Positions 44,665-52,798 of a DNA stretch of 64,000 nt are shown in pieces. Under the pieces are notes generated by a model that did no database searches, was not told the DNA's origin, and saw nothing but the letters and a program-made list of their open reading frames with translations. Numbering within the stretch: position 1 is the first letter of the stretch; the number at the start of each line of letters is the position of its first letter. The stretch is from Micromonospora sp. HM5-17 (lineage in GTDB: Bacteria; Actinomycetota; Actinomycetes; Mycobacteriales; Micromonosporaceae), in NCBI RefSeq assembly GCF_003762835.1, contig NZ_RJWA01000003.1:744001-808000 (forward strand). Direction: 5' to 3'. The translations under genes were made by a program, and so were the position numbers.

Positions 44665-45357
44665 TCAGCGGACCGAGACGACGCGCAGATGACCGCGCTG
44701 GCGCAACCGGATCCCGGAGGCGAGCGCGACCAGCGCGGTGAGCACCGCCGCGACCACCACCCCGTGCACCAGGCCCCGGGTCAGGTAGTCGGCGTCGGTG
44801 TGGTCGATCGCGTAGGTGGCGATCTCGCGGCTGAACCAGAACGGTAGCAGCCGGGCGGCGGCGTCGGCCGGGTCCATCACCATCTGGAGTCCGACCACGA
44901 CCAGCAGCACGAGGGTCCCCTCCAGGTCTCGCGGGAGTACGGCGCTGAGCGCGAGTCCGAACGGCGCCGCGGTGGCGACGGTCAACAGCATGATCAGCGC
45001 GATCGCGCCGTACCGGACGTCGTGCTGGTCGAGGCGGACGAGCAGGAAGTACGGCACCGAGAGCGCGATGCCGACGATCCAGAGTGCGAGCAGCCGGCCG
45101 AGGTGCAGGTGGTGGGCCCGGTATCCGGAGAGGCGCAGCCGCGGCTCGATGCCCCGCGCGGCGCTGCCGGCGAAGAGGGCGGCGGTGCTCAGCGCCCAGC
45201 CGATGCCGAGACAGACGAACCGGATCGACTGCCCGAGGTGGTCGCCGCGCCGGCTGAGGTAGAAGGCGAGGGGGAAGAGCAGCAGGATCAGTAGTACGCC
45301 GCGTCGACGCAGGATCTCCCACAGGGCGAGTTCCGCCACCGTCCAGAGCTTGGTCAT
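44665..45357 (-). CDS. ABC-2 type transporter permease-like protein
   Basis: 230 residues with six predicted membrane helices (ALWEILRRRGVLLILLLFPLAFYL at the start; LVHGVVVAAVLTALVALASGI at the end). It is the membrane subunit of the transporter whose ATPase lies upstream, with a four-base ATGA overlap. The substrate is unknown; this small ABC-2 layout is common in drug or peptide export and in self-immunity. Confidence 0.75.
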   Translation of the reverse strand: MTKLWTVAELALWEILRRRGVLLILLLFPLAFYLSRRGDHLGQSIRFVCLGIGWALSTAALFAGSAARGIEPRLRLSGYRAHHLHLGRLLALWIVGIALSVPYFLLVRLDQHDVRYGAIALIMLLTVATAAPFGLALSAVLPRDLEGTLVLLVVVGLQMVMDPADAAARLLPFWFSREIATYAIDHTDADYLTRGLVHGVVVAAVLTALVALASGIRLRQRGHLRVVSVR

Positions 45358-46241
45358 GATGCCATCTCCCGGGCAGGGGTGAGATCGAGAACGGTGTCGA
45401 CGCGGTCGAGCTGGTTGAGCAGGTGGGTGACCACCACGATCGCCTTGCCGGCCGCGCGCCATCGCCAGAGCTGCTGCCAGAAGTCGAGGTAGCTGCCCCG
45501 GTCGAAGCCCTGGTACGGCTCGTCGAGCAGGAGCACGTCGGGCTCGCCGAGGCCGGCCAACACCAGGTTGAGCTTCTGCCGGGTGCCACCGGACAGGTGC
45601 CGAGCCTGGATGCGTCCGGCCGGATCCCAGTCCAGTGCGGCCGCCTGGGCCCGCCCGGCCGCCCGGGCCGCCCTCCGTGACATGCCCCGCCCGGCGCCGA
45701 CGAGCAGGAAGTGCTCCTCGGGGTAGAGGAAGTCGCAGGTCCCGCCCTCCTGCGGGCAGTAGCCGAGGCTGCCGTACACCCGGACCTGGCCGGCGTCGGG
45801 GCTGGTCAGGCCGGCGCAGATGCGCAGGAACGTGCTCTTGCCCGAGCCGTTCGCCCCGACCACGGCGGCGATCTCGCCGGCCCGGACGGTGAGGTCGACG
45901 CCGGTCAGGACGGGCCGTCGCCGGTAGCGCTTGCGGATCCCGCGTACGTCCAGCCGCACCGGGCCCGGCGCGGGACGCCCCGCCCGGGCGGTCCCGCGTA
46001 CCGGACCACCGAGCGGGTGGCCGACCCCGCCGGGGCGGCCCGCTGGCGCCGCTCCGGCGCCGAGGCTCTCGGCGACCGCCGCCGCGTAGGCGGCAGGCGA
46101 ACCGAAGACCGCGAGCGGCGGCTCCCCGCTTTCCCGTAGGTGTGACGCGGCCTCGGAGACGACGTGTCGGGACAGTTCCGGGTCGATCCCGTGCCGGCGC
46201 AGCTCGCTGGCGAGGGCGTCGAGCCATCCGTGGTGGTTCAT
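45354..46241 (-). CDS. ABC transporter ATPase with N-terminal HAAS domain
   Basis: 295 residues. The first 65 form a HAAS-like helical domain (WLDALASELRRHGIDPELSRHVVSEAASHLRESGEPPLAVFGSPAAYAAAVAESL), which normally exists as a separate membrane-associated partner of PadR regulators. After a Gly/Pro linker comes the ATPase: Walker A GANGSGKST, signature LSGGTRQK, Walker B VLLLDEPYQGFD and H-loop VVTHLLN. The D-loop Asp is present. It overlaps the PadR gene upstream and the permease downstream by four bases each. Confidence 0.8.
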   Translation of the reverse strand: MNHHGWLDALASELRRHGIDPELSRHVVSEAASHLRESGEPPLAVFGSPAAYAAAVAESLGAGAAPAGRPGGVGHPLGGPVRGTARAGRPAPGPVRLDVRGIRKRYRRRPVLTGVDLTVRAGEIAAVVGANGSGKSTFLRICAGLTSPDAGQVRVYGSLGYCPQEGGTCDFLYPEEHFLLVGAGRGMSRRAARAAGRAQAAALDWDPAGRIQARHLSGGTRQKLNLVLAGLGEPDVLLLDEPYQGFDRGSYLDFWQQLWRWRAAGKAIVVVTHLLNQLDRVDTVLDLTPAREMAS

Positions 46242-46576
46242 CGGGTCTGTACCTCCCGCAGGATCGCGCCCACGCCGTCGGCGAAGGCGGTCCAGTCGAC
46301 GGCCGTCCGCCGGAGCGTCTCGATTCCGGCCGGTGTGATCCGGTAGTACTTCCGGGCCGGCCCCGCCGCGCCCTCCCGCCACTGCGCGGTCACCAGGCCG
46401 GTGCGTTGCAGGCGGAGCAGCACCGGATAGAGGGTCCCGCCCTGGACCGGGCCGATGCCGGCAGAGTCGAGCGACTGGGCCAGCTCGTATCCGTAGGACT
46501 CACGGTGCCGTAGCAGCGCGAGAACGCAGAGGTCCAGCACGCCGCGTAGCCACTGGGCCCGACGCTCCTGATCCAC
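46238..46576 (-). CDS. PadR-family transcriptional regulator
   Basis: 112 residues. The PadR winged helix is clear: RGVLDLCVLALLRHRESYGYELAQSL, then GGTLYPVLLRLQRTGLVTAQW, then ARKYYRITPAG. It probably represses its own operon with the HAAS-ABC ATPase and permease and responds to a transported compound. The GTG 46576 start has TACCTT beginning 13 bases upstream, so the operon mRNA seems leaderless. Confidence 0.82.
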   Translation of the reverse strand: MDQERRAQWLRGVLDLCVLALLRHRESYGYELAQSLDSAGIGPVQGGTLYPVLLRLQRTGLVTAQWREGAAGPARKYYRITPAGIETLRRTAVDWTAFADGVGAILREVQTR

Positions 46577-46793
46577 GGCGGAGAAGGTAGCACAGCCAGC
46601 TAGCTGGCACCGCAACCTATGGTCCTGGCGACCCGCGCGGCTGGGGCGGCCACCGCCGCGGTCCGACCGTGCGCGGTCTCCCGTGATGCGCGGGTTCGTC
46701 CCCGCTGGGGTGTGACCGTCGCCGCGGTTCAGGTGGAGAAATGGCCACCGGCGGGCCGAGCGGTTTCGGCCTGTGCGGGGTAGATTTTTTGTC

Positions 46794-47294
46794 GTGGTGT
46801 CCGTCGCGCTGTTCCGCCTGGTCTGGTGGATGGCGCGCCGGTCGGCGCGGTTCGTGACCGCGCTGATGCTGATGGCGCTGCTGTCGGGCGGCGCGGCCGG
46901 GATCGGTCCGGTCGGCTCACCCGACACCGCCGGCCCCCTGGCCACCACGGATCTGTCCGCTGCGCCGGATCTGTCGAGCGTGCCACGCCTGGAGCCGCCG
47001 ATTCCGGCGGCGGACCGGGCCGGGCTCGCGACGGGCGAGTTCCGGCCGGCGGCCGACGACGGAGGGGCCGCGGCCGAGGCGACGACGTACACCGTCGCCA
47101 GCACCCAGACGGCTGTGGAGCCCCGGCTGGCCGTCGCGGACGACGATGGGGATCACCCGGCACCCGGCGCGGAGCCGCCGGCCCTCGGTGACCGGCCGGC
47201 GCCGGGCGAGCTGTCCGGCATCGGGCCACGGACGTGGCCGACCGGTGACGCGTACCCACGGACGAGCGGATCGCGCGCACCCCCACGTCGGTGA
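46794..47294 (+). CDS. Secreted or membrane-anchored low-complexity protein
   Basis: 166 residues. It has an N-terminal hydrophobic segment (FVTALMLMALLSGGAAGI) after a basic region, so it is exported or anchored. The rest is Ala/Pro/Asp-rich and disordered with no recognised domain. The start at GTG 46794 was chosen because TAGATT begins 13 bases upstream; GTG 46773 and 46797 are alternatives. A hairpin follows directly after its stop. Confidence 0.5.
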   Translation: MVSVALFRLVWWMARRSARFVTALMLMALLSGGAAGIGPVGSPDTAGPLATTDLSAAPDLSSVPRLEPPIPAADRAGLATGEFRPAADDGGAAAEATTYTVASTQTAVEPRLAVADDDGDHPAPGAEPPALGDRPAPGELSGIGPRTWPTGDAYPRTSGSRAPPRR

Positions 47295-47297
47295 GGA

Positions 47298-47322
47298 CGG
47301 GCACGCCGCCGTGGCGTGCCCG
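47298..47322 (+). terminator. Terminator hairpin after the gene at 46794
   Basis: A perfect 10-bp stem (CGGGCACGCC, 47298-47307 with 47313-47322) and a 5-base loop, four bases past the stop codon. Confidence 0.6.
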
Positions 47323-47368
47323 CGCAGCCGTCCCCGTCCGCATCGTCCATTCCGTGAGGTGTGCCGTC

Positions 47369-48205
47369 ATGGAGAGGGTTCTGTACTACTTTCTGATCGA
47401 CGTTCCGCGCGCCATGACGATCTGGGTCGTCCTGATGGGACTGGCGGCGGCCGCAACCGTGGGGTTGTTCATCCGTCCGCAGACGAACACCGCCGACTCC
47501 GACCGGGCCGGAGATGCGGACGGCCCGTCGGGTGACGTGGCGCGCCGCGCCGCCGAGCTGCGCCGGGCGCGGCTGGCGGCCCGGGCGCTGGAGCTGCACC
47601 GGTACGCCGAGGAGGTGGCGGTGGCCGCCGAACGGTCGGCGGTCACGGCCCAGCGGCGTCGCGACGAGTGGCTGAAGGCGCAGGAGGAGGCCGAGGCGGC
47701 CTGGCAGGCGTACGAGGCCGCGGACGCCGCCGCGCGCCGGGTCGAGGCGGCGGCCGTCCTCCCCGAGCCCCGGACACCCCGGACCCCGGCCGAGTACGCC
47801 GACCGCGAGCGCTACCTGCACCGGGCCGCGATGGCGGCGTGCTGCCGCAAGGAGCTCTCGGTGCTCCAGCTGAGTGACGCGCTGGCCCACCGCAACGGCT
47901 GGGACCCGCGCCGGCATCCGGTCGAGCAGGAGATCGTGCTGCGCCGGGCGGCCCGGGACACCCTCTTCGCCGCGCACCGGGCGGCTGCCGAGCGGGAACG
48001 GATGGCGTGGCGGGATGCCGAGATCGCCGCCGAGGCGGCCCGGAGTCTGCGGCAGGAGGCGTTCACCGCCGCGGTCCGCGCCGAGGAGTTCCGGCGCTGG
48101 CTGCCGGCTCCGGGAACGTCGGCCGAGCCGACCGACCACGCGGCCGGCCGGGCGGGGCGGCTGCTGGGGCCCGTCCTCCGCTGGCGGGCCGCCCGCGCCG
48201 GCTGA
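47369..48205 (+). CDS. Membrane-anchored coiled-coil protein
   Basis: 278 residues. One membrane helix near the N-terminus (RAMTIWVVLMGLAAAATVGLFI) is followed by Ala/Arg/Glu-rich helices with coiled-coil character (LRRARLAARALELHRYAEEVAVAAERSA; WLKAQEEAEAAWQAYEAAD), then WDPRRHPVEQEIVLRRAARDT. No enzyme motif is seen. The start ATG 47369 has GAGGT about nine bases upstream. This type is recurrent in Micromonosporaceae; the function is unknown. Confidence 0.6.
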   Translation: MERVLYYFLIDVPRAMTIWVVLMGLAAAATVGLFIRPQTNTADSDRAGDADGPSGDVARRAAELRRARLAARALELHRYAEEVAVAAERSAVTAQRRRDEWLKAQEEAEAAWQAYEAADAAARRVEAAAVLPEPRTPRTPAEYADRERYLHRAAMAACCRKELSVLQLSDALAHRNGWDPRRHPVEQEIVLRRAARDTLFAAHRAAAERERMAWRDAEIAAEAARSLRQEAFTAAVRAEEFRRWLPAPGTSAEPTDHAAGRAGRLLGPVLRWRAARAG

Positions 48206-48272
48206 CCCGGTGCCGGCTGGCCCGACTGACTCCCGCGTCGGCCCGCCGTACCCGACGCCGGGGCACGGTGTC

Positions 48273-48734
48273 TCAGCGCCGGATACGGCGGCGCCAGCCG
48301 ACGCCGGGGTGCCAGGACTCGATCACGAGGTGGTCGGCGGGCGTCCCGACGTAGGTGAGCACCACCTCGCTGATGTCGATCCGGAAGTATCCGGCCCCCG
48401 GGTACGGGTCGTCGGCCGGCGGGTCGATCTCGACCACCCGGCCGGCGATTTTGGCCTCCCCCGGCCAGCTCTCCGGATTGTCCTTCGGCGGCTCCAGTGT
48501 CGGGCTGTGTACGGCGATCCGCGGATCCCGGCGCACGTCGCGCAGCTTCATCGAGCCGCCCATCATGCCGAGCGTCACCTCGCCGCCGCTGAACTCCAGT
48601 TCGGAGGCGCTGATCCGGGGCGACCCGTCCCGGCGCAGCGTGGCGATGGTCTTGTTGGTTCCGGCCTCGAACCGTTCCCGTACCCGGGCGGCGAGGTCCG
48701 GGACCTCCTGCTCGATCTCGTGCCAGCTGGCCAT
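48273..48734 (-). CDS. Pyridoxamine 5'-phosphate oxidase family protein
   Basis: 153 residues with the split-barrel flavin-binding pattern: GTNKTIATLRRDGSPRISASELEFSGGEVTLGMMGGSMKLRDVRRDPRIAVHSP, and later YFRIDISEVVLTYV. Flavin or F420 dependence cannot be decided. ATG 48734 has GGAAGGAG upstream. It lies 61 bases after the MarR gene and may be its target. Confidence 0.75.
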   Translation of the reverse strand: MASWHEIEQEVPDLAARVRERFEAGTNKTIATLRRDGSPRISASELEFSGGEVTLGMMGGSMKLRDVRRDPRIAVHSPTLEPPKDNPESWPGEAKIAGRVVEIDPPADDPYPGAGYFRIDISEVVLTYVGTPADHLVIESWHPGVGWRRRIRR

Positions 48735-48795
48735 GACTCTCCTTCCGCTCGGCCGACACCCGCGACGGACCCGGCCGCGGGCGTCGGTGGTGTGG

Positions 48796-49251
48796 TCATT
48801 CCTCGGTGCACGCCGGATCGCCGGGCGAGGTGCGAATCTGGCTGAGCAGGGCGTGGAGCTGCCTGGTCTGCTCGGCGGTGAAGCCGGCGAAGAGATCCCG
48901 CTCGACGTGGTCGACGGCGCTCTCCACCTTCCTGAGGGCGGCGGTGCCGGTCGGGGTGATCTCGACGATGTGCCGCCGGCGATCGGCCGGGTCGCGGCGT
49001 CGCCGGACGAAACCCTCGGCTTCGAGCTCGTTGAGCAGCGTCACCAGGACGCTCGGGTCGACGCGGAGGAGTTCGAGCAGGCGCTGCTGGGTGACGGATC
49101 CGGTCTCGGCCAGGTGGGTCAGCGCCATGCCGTGTCGGGGAGTGAGTCCGGTCGATGCCAGGACCTGGCGGAGGCGGTGGTTGGCGATCACGCCGTGCCG
49201 GGCGAGAAGGAGGCCGAGCCGCTCGGCGGACGCCCTGCCACCTCGGGTCAT
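48796..49251 (-). CDS. MarR-family regulator
   Basis: 151 residues with the MarR winged helix: GSVTQQRLLELLRVDPSVLVTLLNELEAEGFVRRRRDPADRRRHIVEITPTG (recognition helix and DRR wing). TAGCGT begins 12 bases before ATG 49251. The AT-rich stretch just upstream (about 49272-49305) is a plausible operator and lies between this gene and the hemerythrin gene, so the regulator may control both directions. Confidence 0.8.
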   Translation of the reverse strand: MTRGGRASAERLGLLLARHGVIANHRLRQVLASTGLTPRHGMALTHLAETGSVTQQRLLELLRVDPSVLVTLLNELEAEGFVRRRRDPADRRRHIVEITPTGTAALRKVESAVDHVERDLFAGFTAEQTRQLHALLSQIRTSPGDPACTEE

Positions 49252-49441
49252 GCCGGTACGCTACCAGGCCGCCATATTGTCTACATCTCCTAATGATTGA
49301 GAACCACAAACCATCTGCTACCTTTCCCGGTGCCCGTCGTCGGGAACGGAGCCCCGGTGTTCGTCGCCTACGTCGTCCTCGTCCCGCGGGCCGTCAGCTG
49401 ACCGCCGTATTCGATATCCCACGCTCCGACGAGGAGGAAGC

Positions 49442-50080
49442 ATGAGCGCGGAGAACGACTGGCTGACCCGGCGGACCGGCATCACGCCGACCGCTGCGCC
49501 GGCCGAGAGGCTCAGCCCGAAGAGCGTGCTCGACGAGGCGACCCGGCCCTCGGCGCCCGAGCCGCCCGCCGAGGTGACGTTCAGCGTGCCCGGCCGGTAC
49601 GCCGGACGGCATCTGATCGACGTGCACGACCACTACCGGGCGGAGCTGCGCCAGGTGCGGGACGTCCTGCAGCAGGTGAAGGACGGCACGGCCCAGATCG
49701 GCGACGCCCGCAACCAGATCAACCTGATGACGATCCGGGCCAACGACTGGACGCTCGGCGGCATCTGCCAGGCGCACCGCCGCTCGATCACCAACCACCA
49801 CACGTTGGAGAGCGAGGGCGTCTTTCCGCACCTGCGGCGCCGCCAGCCCGACCTGGCCGCCGTCCTCGACCGGCTGCACGAGGAGCACCTGGCGATCCAC
49901 CGCGTGCTGGAGGAGGTCGACGCCGCCCTGGTGCATCTGGCCCGCAACCCCACCGACTACGGCCCCATCACCGAGGCGATCGACCTGCTCACCGACACCC
50001 TGCTGTCGCACTTCGCGTACGAGGAGCGCGAGCTGATCGCGCCGCTGGCCCGGTACGGCTTCTTCGACGGTCAGCTCTGA
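49442..50080 (+). CDS. Hemerythrin-domain protein
   Basis: 212 residues. A disordered 50-residue start precedes a four-helix HHE domain with the expected His/Glu ligands: HLIDVHDHYRAELRQ, SITNHHTLESEGVFPHL, RLHEEHLAIHRVLEEV and LLSHFAYEERELIAPL. Such di-iron proteins handle O2, NO or oxidative stress. ATG 49442 has GAGGAGG four bases upstream. It is divergent from the MarR gene. Confidence 0.82.
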   Translation: MSAENDWLTRRTGITPTAAPAERLSPKSVLDEATRPSAPEPPAEVTFSVPGRYAGRHLIDVHDHYRAELRQVRDVLQQVKDGTAQIGDARNQINLMTIRANDWTLGGICQAHRRSITNHHTLESEGVFPHLRRRQPDLAAVLDRLHEEHLAIHRVLEEVDAALVHLARNPTDYGPITEAIDLLTDTLLSHFAYEERELIAPLARYGFFDGQL

Positions 50081-50109
50081 CCCGGCCCGTACGGCCGGCG
50101 AGCGTCCGG

Positions 50110-50126
50110 GCCCGCCGGGGGCGGGC
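50110..50126 (+). terminator. Hairpin after the hemerythrin gene
   Basis: A 7-bp GC stem (GCCCGCC/GGCGGGC) with a 3-base loop, 30 bases after the stop. Confidence 0.4.
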
Positions 50127-50160
50127 ACCTCCTCCCAGGCCGAGGGTCGTCAAGAGCTCA

Positions 50161-50195
50161 TTGACGCACCATCTCGTCAGGCCTAGCCTGACGAG
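50161..50195 (+). promoter_or_regulatory. Near-ideal promoter with palindromic operator on the -10
   Basis: TTGACG (50161-50166), 17-base spacer, TAGCCT (50184-50189). The -10 begins 13 bases before the ATG at 50197, so the mRNA is leaderless. A perfect 10-bp inverted repeat with 3-base centre, CTCGTCAGGC (50173-50182) and GCCTGACGAG (50186-50195), lies over the -10 and transcript start: an excellent repressor site, most simply for the HTH protein it precedes. Confidence 0.75.
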
Positions 50196-50196
50196 C

Positions 50197-50613
50197 ATGG
50201 ACGTACTCCTGACGAAGGCACTCGACGTCGACGTGGCCGAGGCGGCCCGGGCCTGCGTCGACGCCGCCGTCACCGAGGCCAGCCGACAGGCGGACCTGCT
50301 CATCGGGCCGCCGCCGCAGCCCGGAAGCCCGGAGTGGAGGACCGAGGAGGCTGACGGGACGGCACGCCAGCGGGCGCTGGCCAGCCAGCTGCTTCAGTTC
50401 CGGATCGTCCTCGCCACCGGGGTCGATCCGCTGCCGAGCGTGGCCGGTCTGCGGCGCTGGGGTGTCACCTGGGAGCTGATCGCGCGAGCGGCGGGGGTGA
50501 CCCGGCAGGCCGCGCACGAACGCTGGGGTCGGCGCGTGCGGGAGTTCCTCGACCCGTACGAGACCGGTGAACCGGGTGGTCCGGTGCCGGACGACGAGGG
50601 AGATCTGCGGTAG
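50197..50613 (+). CDS. Small helix-turn-helix protein, probably autoregulated
   Basis: 138 residues from ATG 50197. The N-terminal half is helical (ALDVDVAEAARACVDAAVTEASRQADLLIG). The C-terminal half contains an HTH: WGVTWELIARAAGVTRQAAHERWGRRVREFLD. I do not recognise the family. A strong leaderless promoter overlapped by a perfect palindrome precedes it. No stable partner gene is adjacent; the next gene is the secreted esterase with its own operator. Confidence 0.65.
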   Translation: MDVLLTKALDVDVAEAARACVDAAVTEASRQADLLIGPPPQPGSPEWRTEEADGTARQRALASQLLQFRIVLATGVDPLPSVAGLRRWGVTWELIARAAGVTRQAAHERWGRRVREFLDPYETGEPGGPVPDDEGDLR

Positions 50614-50663
50614 CGGCGGGTCACCGCCATCCGCGGGGCGGCGCTGAGCGACCTGTCTATCTA

Positions 50664-50707
50664 TTGTGCACCGAAACATATCCATCCATACTTTGAAATG
50701 TTTCGGT
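50664..50707 (+). promoter_or_regulatory. Esterase promoter inside a 10-bp inverted repeat
   Basis: ACCGAAACAT (50670-50679) and ATGTTTCGGT (50698-50707) form a perfect inverted repeat with 18 bases between. TTGTGC (50664-50669) and TACTTT (50688-50693) are -35/-10 candidates with an 18-base spacer, so the -10 lies between the arms. CGAAA/TTTCG half-sites resemble LacI-type operators of plant-polysaccharide genes in actinomycetes. Confidence 0.65.
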
Positions 50708-50823
50708 TACATCATGGCCGCGCTGCCCCGGTGACCGCCTGGCCCGTTCCGGCGCGTGTCTGCGCTCCGGCGACCGGCCCCCACGGTCGTGCTCGGCTCA
50801 GGCGTGAGGAAGGAAAAGAACGG

Positions 50824-52146
50824 ATGAGACGGGTCGTACAGACACTCGGCGCCGCCGCGCTGGCGGCCGCCCTGGCGGTCCTGGGCCTGGTGGTGGCCAC
50901 CCCGGCCTCGGCCGCGACCCTGACCGAGGTGACGAACTTCGGCACCAACCCCAGCAACCTGCGGATGCACCTCTACGTGCCGGACCGGCTCGCGACCCGG
51001 CCGGCGATCCTGGTCGCGATCCACTACTGCACCGGTACCGGACCGGCGTTCTACTCCGGCACCCAGTTCGCGTCCCTGGCCGACCGGTACGGCTTCATCG
51101 TCATCTACCCCACGGCCACCCGCAGCAGTCAGTGCTTCGACGTCTACTCGCCGCAGGCGTTGCGCCGCGACGGCGGGAGCGACCCGGTGGGGATCATGTC
51201 GATGGTCCGCTACGTCCAGCAGCGCTACAACACCGACCCGGCCCGGGTCTTCGCCACCGGGGCCTCCTCCGGCGCGATGATGACCAACGTGCTGCTCGGC
51301 AACTACCCGGACGTCTTCGCCGCCGGCGCGGCCTTTGCCGGGGTGCCGCACAGCTGCTTCGCCACCAACGGGTCGGGGGAGTGGAACAGCCAGTGCGCCA
51401 ACGGCCAGATCATCCGGAGCGCGCAGGAGTGGGGCAACCTGGTCCGGTCCGCCTACCCCGGCTACACCGGCCGCTATCCCCGGATGCAGCTCTGGCACGG
51501 CACCAACGACGAGACGCTGCGCTACCCGAACTTCGGTGAGGAAATCAAGCAGTGGACCAACCTTCACGGGTTGAGCCAGACGCCGACGTACACCGACACG
51601 CCGCAGCCCGGCTACACCCGGACCCGGTACGGCGGTAGCGGACCGATGGCGCCGGTCGAGGCGATCAGCATGCAGGGCGTATCGCACAACCTGCCGGTGA
51701 ACGCGGCCGAGGCGATCCGGTTCTTCGGACTCGACAGCACCACCCCGCCGACCACCCCGCCCACGACCCCGCCGACGACTCCCCCCACCACCCCGCCGAC
51801 GACTCCGCCGACCACCCCGCCGGGCACCGGTGGTTGCGCGGTCAGCTACGTCGTCAACGCGTGGAACAATGGCCTCACCGCGTCGGTGACCATCACGAAC
51901 CGGGGGACGACCGCCATCAACGGCTGGAGCCTCGCCTTCACGCTTCCCCCCGGCCAGACCATCGTCTCGGGATGGAACGCCTCGTACAGCCCGACCAGCG
52001 GCGCGGTGACCGCCCGCAACGTCAGCTACAACGCCACGATCGCGCCGAACGCGTCGGTGAACATCGGCTTCCAGGCCAGCCACACCGGCAACACCGACCG
52101 GCCCAGCGCGTTCACCCTCAACGGCACCGCCTGCGCGGTGAGCTGA
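50824..52146 (+). CDS. Secreted PHB-depolymerase-type (CE1) esterase with CBM2
   Basis: 440 residues. A signal peptide (MRRVVQTLG to TPASA) is followed by an alpha/beta-hydrolase esterase of the extracellular PHB-esterase/feruloyl-esterase type: oxyanion region VAIHYCTGTGPAFYSG, nucleophile Ser in GASSGAM, Asp in HGTNDETL, His in GVSHNLP. A TTPP-repeat linker joins it to a C-terminal CBM2 cellulose/xylan-binding domain (CAVSYVVNAWNNGLTASVTITNRG to NGTACAVS). It probably removes feruloyl or acetyl groups from plant xylan. GGAAGGA precedes ATG 50824. Confidence 0.85.
   Translation: MRRVVQTLGAAALAAALAVLGLVVATPASAATLTEVTNFGTNPSNLRMHLYVPDRLATRPAILVAIHYCTGTGPAFYSGTQFASLADRYGFIVIYPTATRSSQCFDVYSPQALRRDGGSDPVGIMSMVRYVQQRYNTDPARVFATGASSGAMMTNVLLGNYPDVFAAGAAFAGVPHSCFATNGSGEWNSQCANGQIIRSAQEWGNLVRSAYPGYTGRYPRMQLWHGTNDETLRYPNFGEEIKQWTNLHGLSQTPTYTDTPQPGYTRTRYGGSGPMAPVEAISMQGVSHNLPVNAAEAIRFFGLDSTTPPTTPPTTPPTTPPTTPPTTPPTTPPGTGGCAVSYVVNAWNNGLTASVTITNRGTTAINGWSLAFTLPPGQTIVSGWNASYSPTSGAVTARNVSYNATIAPNASVNIGFQASHTGNTDRPSAFTLNGTACAVS
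51741..51822 (+). repeat. TTPP linker repeat in the esterase gene
   Basis: About seven tandem copies of a 12-base unit (ACCACCCCGCCG and synonymous variants) coding for repeated Thr-Thr-Pro-Pro between the esterase and CBM2 domains. Confidence 0.8.
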
Positions 52147-52203
52147 TCCCGTCCCGGGCGCGCACGGGGGACCCGTGCCCGCGACGGTCCCCGGACGTAC
52201 GCC

Positions 52204-52233
52204 GGTGCCGGTGGTGGTCTCGCCACCGGCACC
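52204..52233. terminator. Terminator between esterase and DUF3224 genes
   Basis: A perfect 11-bp stem (GGTGCCGGTGG, 52204-52214 with 52223-52233) and an 8-base loop, between two convergent genes. Confidence 0.65.
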
Positions 52234-52323
52234 ACTCCCGGCGCCACACCCTTCCGGCACCACGGTCCGCCAGGAACAGCCTCGGCGGGGCGACCCCTGG
52301 GCCGATCCGGCCACGCCGGGGAG

Positions 52324-52731
52324 TCAGTCGAGGTCGAGGGTGACCCGGGCGCCGGACTCGTCGTGTCGGAAGCTGATCCGGCCGGTCAGACCCGCGAGGT
52401 CCCCCGTCCCGGTGCCCGGGACGATGGCGCCGAAGCTGTACGGCCGCTTCCCGTCGTCGATGCCGCCGTGCTGGAACACCACGGTGCCGCGCCGGCCCGC
52501 GATGCTTCCGGTGAAGCGCTCCGAGGCGACGTACCCACGGTCGGCGGCGGTGAGGAGCTCCGCGACCCCGGTCCCCTCCACCGCTCCCCGGTAGGTCTTC
52601 CGGACGGTCGCCCGGGCCAGCCTGCCGCCTTCGGCGGGCTCGTCATAGACCGTCTCGTCCCAGCCGGTCACCTCGAACTCGGCGACGACGCGGTTTCCGG
52701 ACGAGTCACTGTCGGTGATCGTCTGCGTCAT
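52324..52731 (-). CDS. DUF3224 family protein
   Basis: 135 residues with the lipocalin-like strand pattern of DUF3224: ATVRKTYRGAVEGTGVAELLTA, RFTGSIAGRRGTVVFQHGG, and GTGDLAGLTGRISFRHDESGARVTLDLD. The function is unknown. It is divergent from an AraC gene, a common pairing. TACGCT begins 13 bases before ATG 52731 (leaderless). Confidence 0.75.
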   Translation of the reverse strand: MTQTITDSDSSGNRVVAEFEVTGWDETVYDEPAEGGRLARATVRKTYRGAVEGTGVAELLTAADRGYVASERFTGSIAGRRGTVVFQHGGIDDGKRPYSFGAIVPGTGTGDLAGLTGRISFRHDESGARVTLDLD

Positions 52732-52798
52732 GGGCGGGAGCGTATGCCGGCCTCCCGGCCCTGTCTTGGAGATTCGCGTCAGGCGTACCCTCGGCCAG

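Noticed and set aside
51741-51822. CRISPR-like short repeats
   Set aside because: They are the in-frame TTPP linker of the esterase, without spacers.
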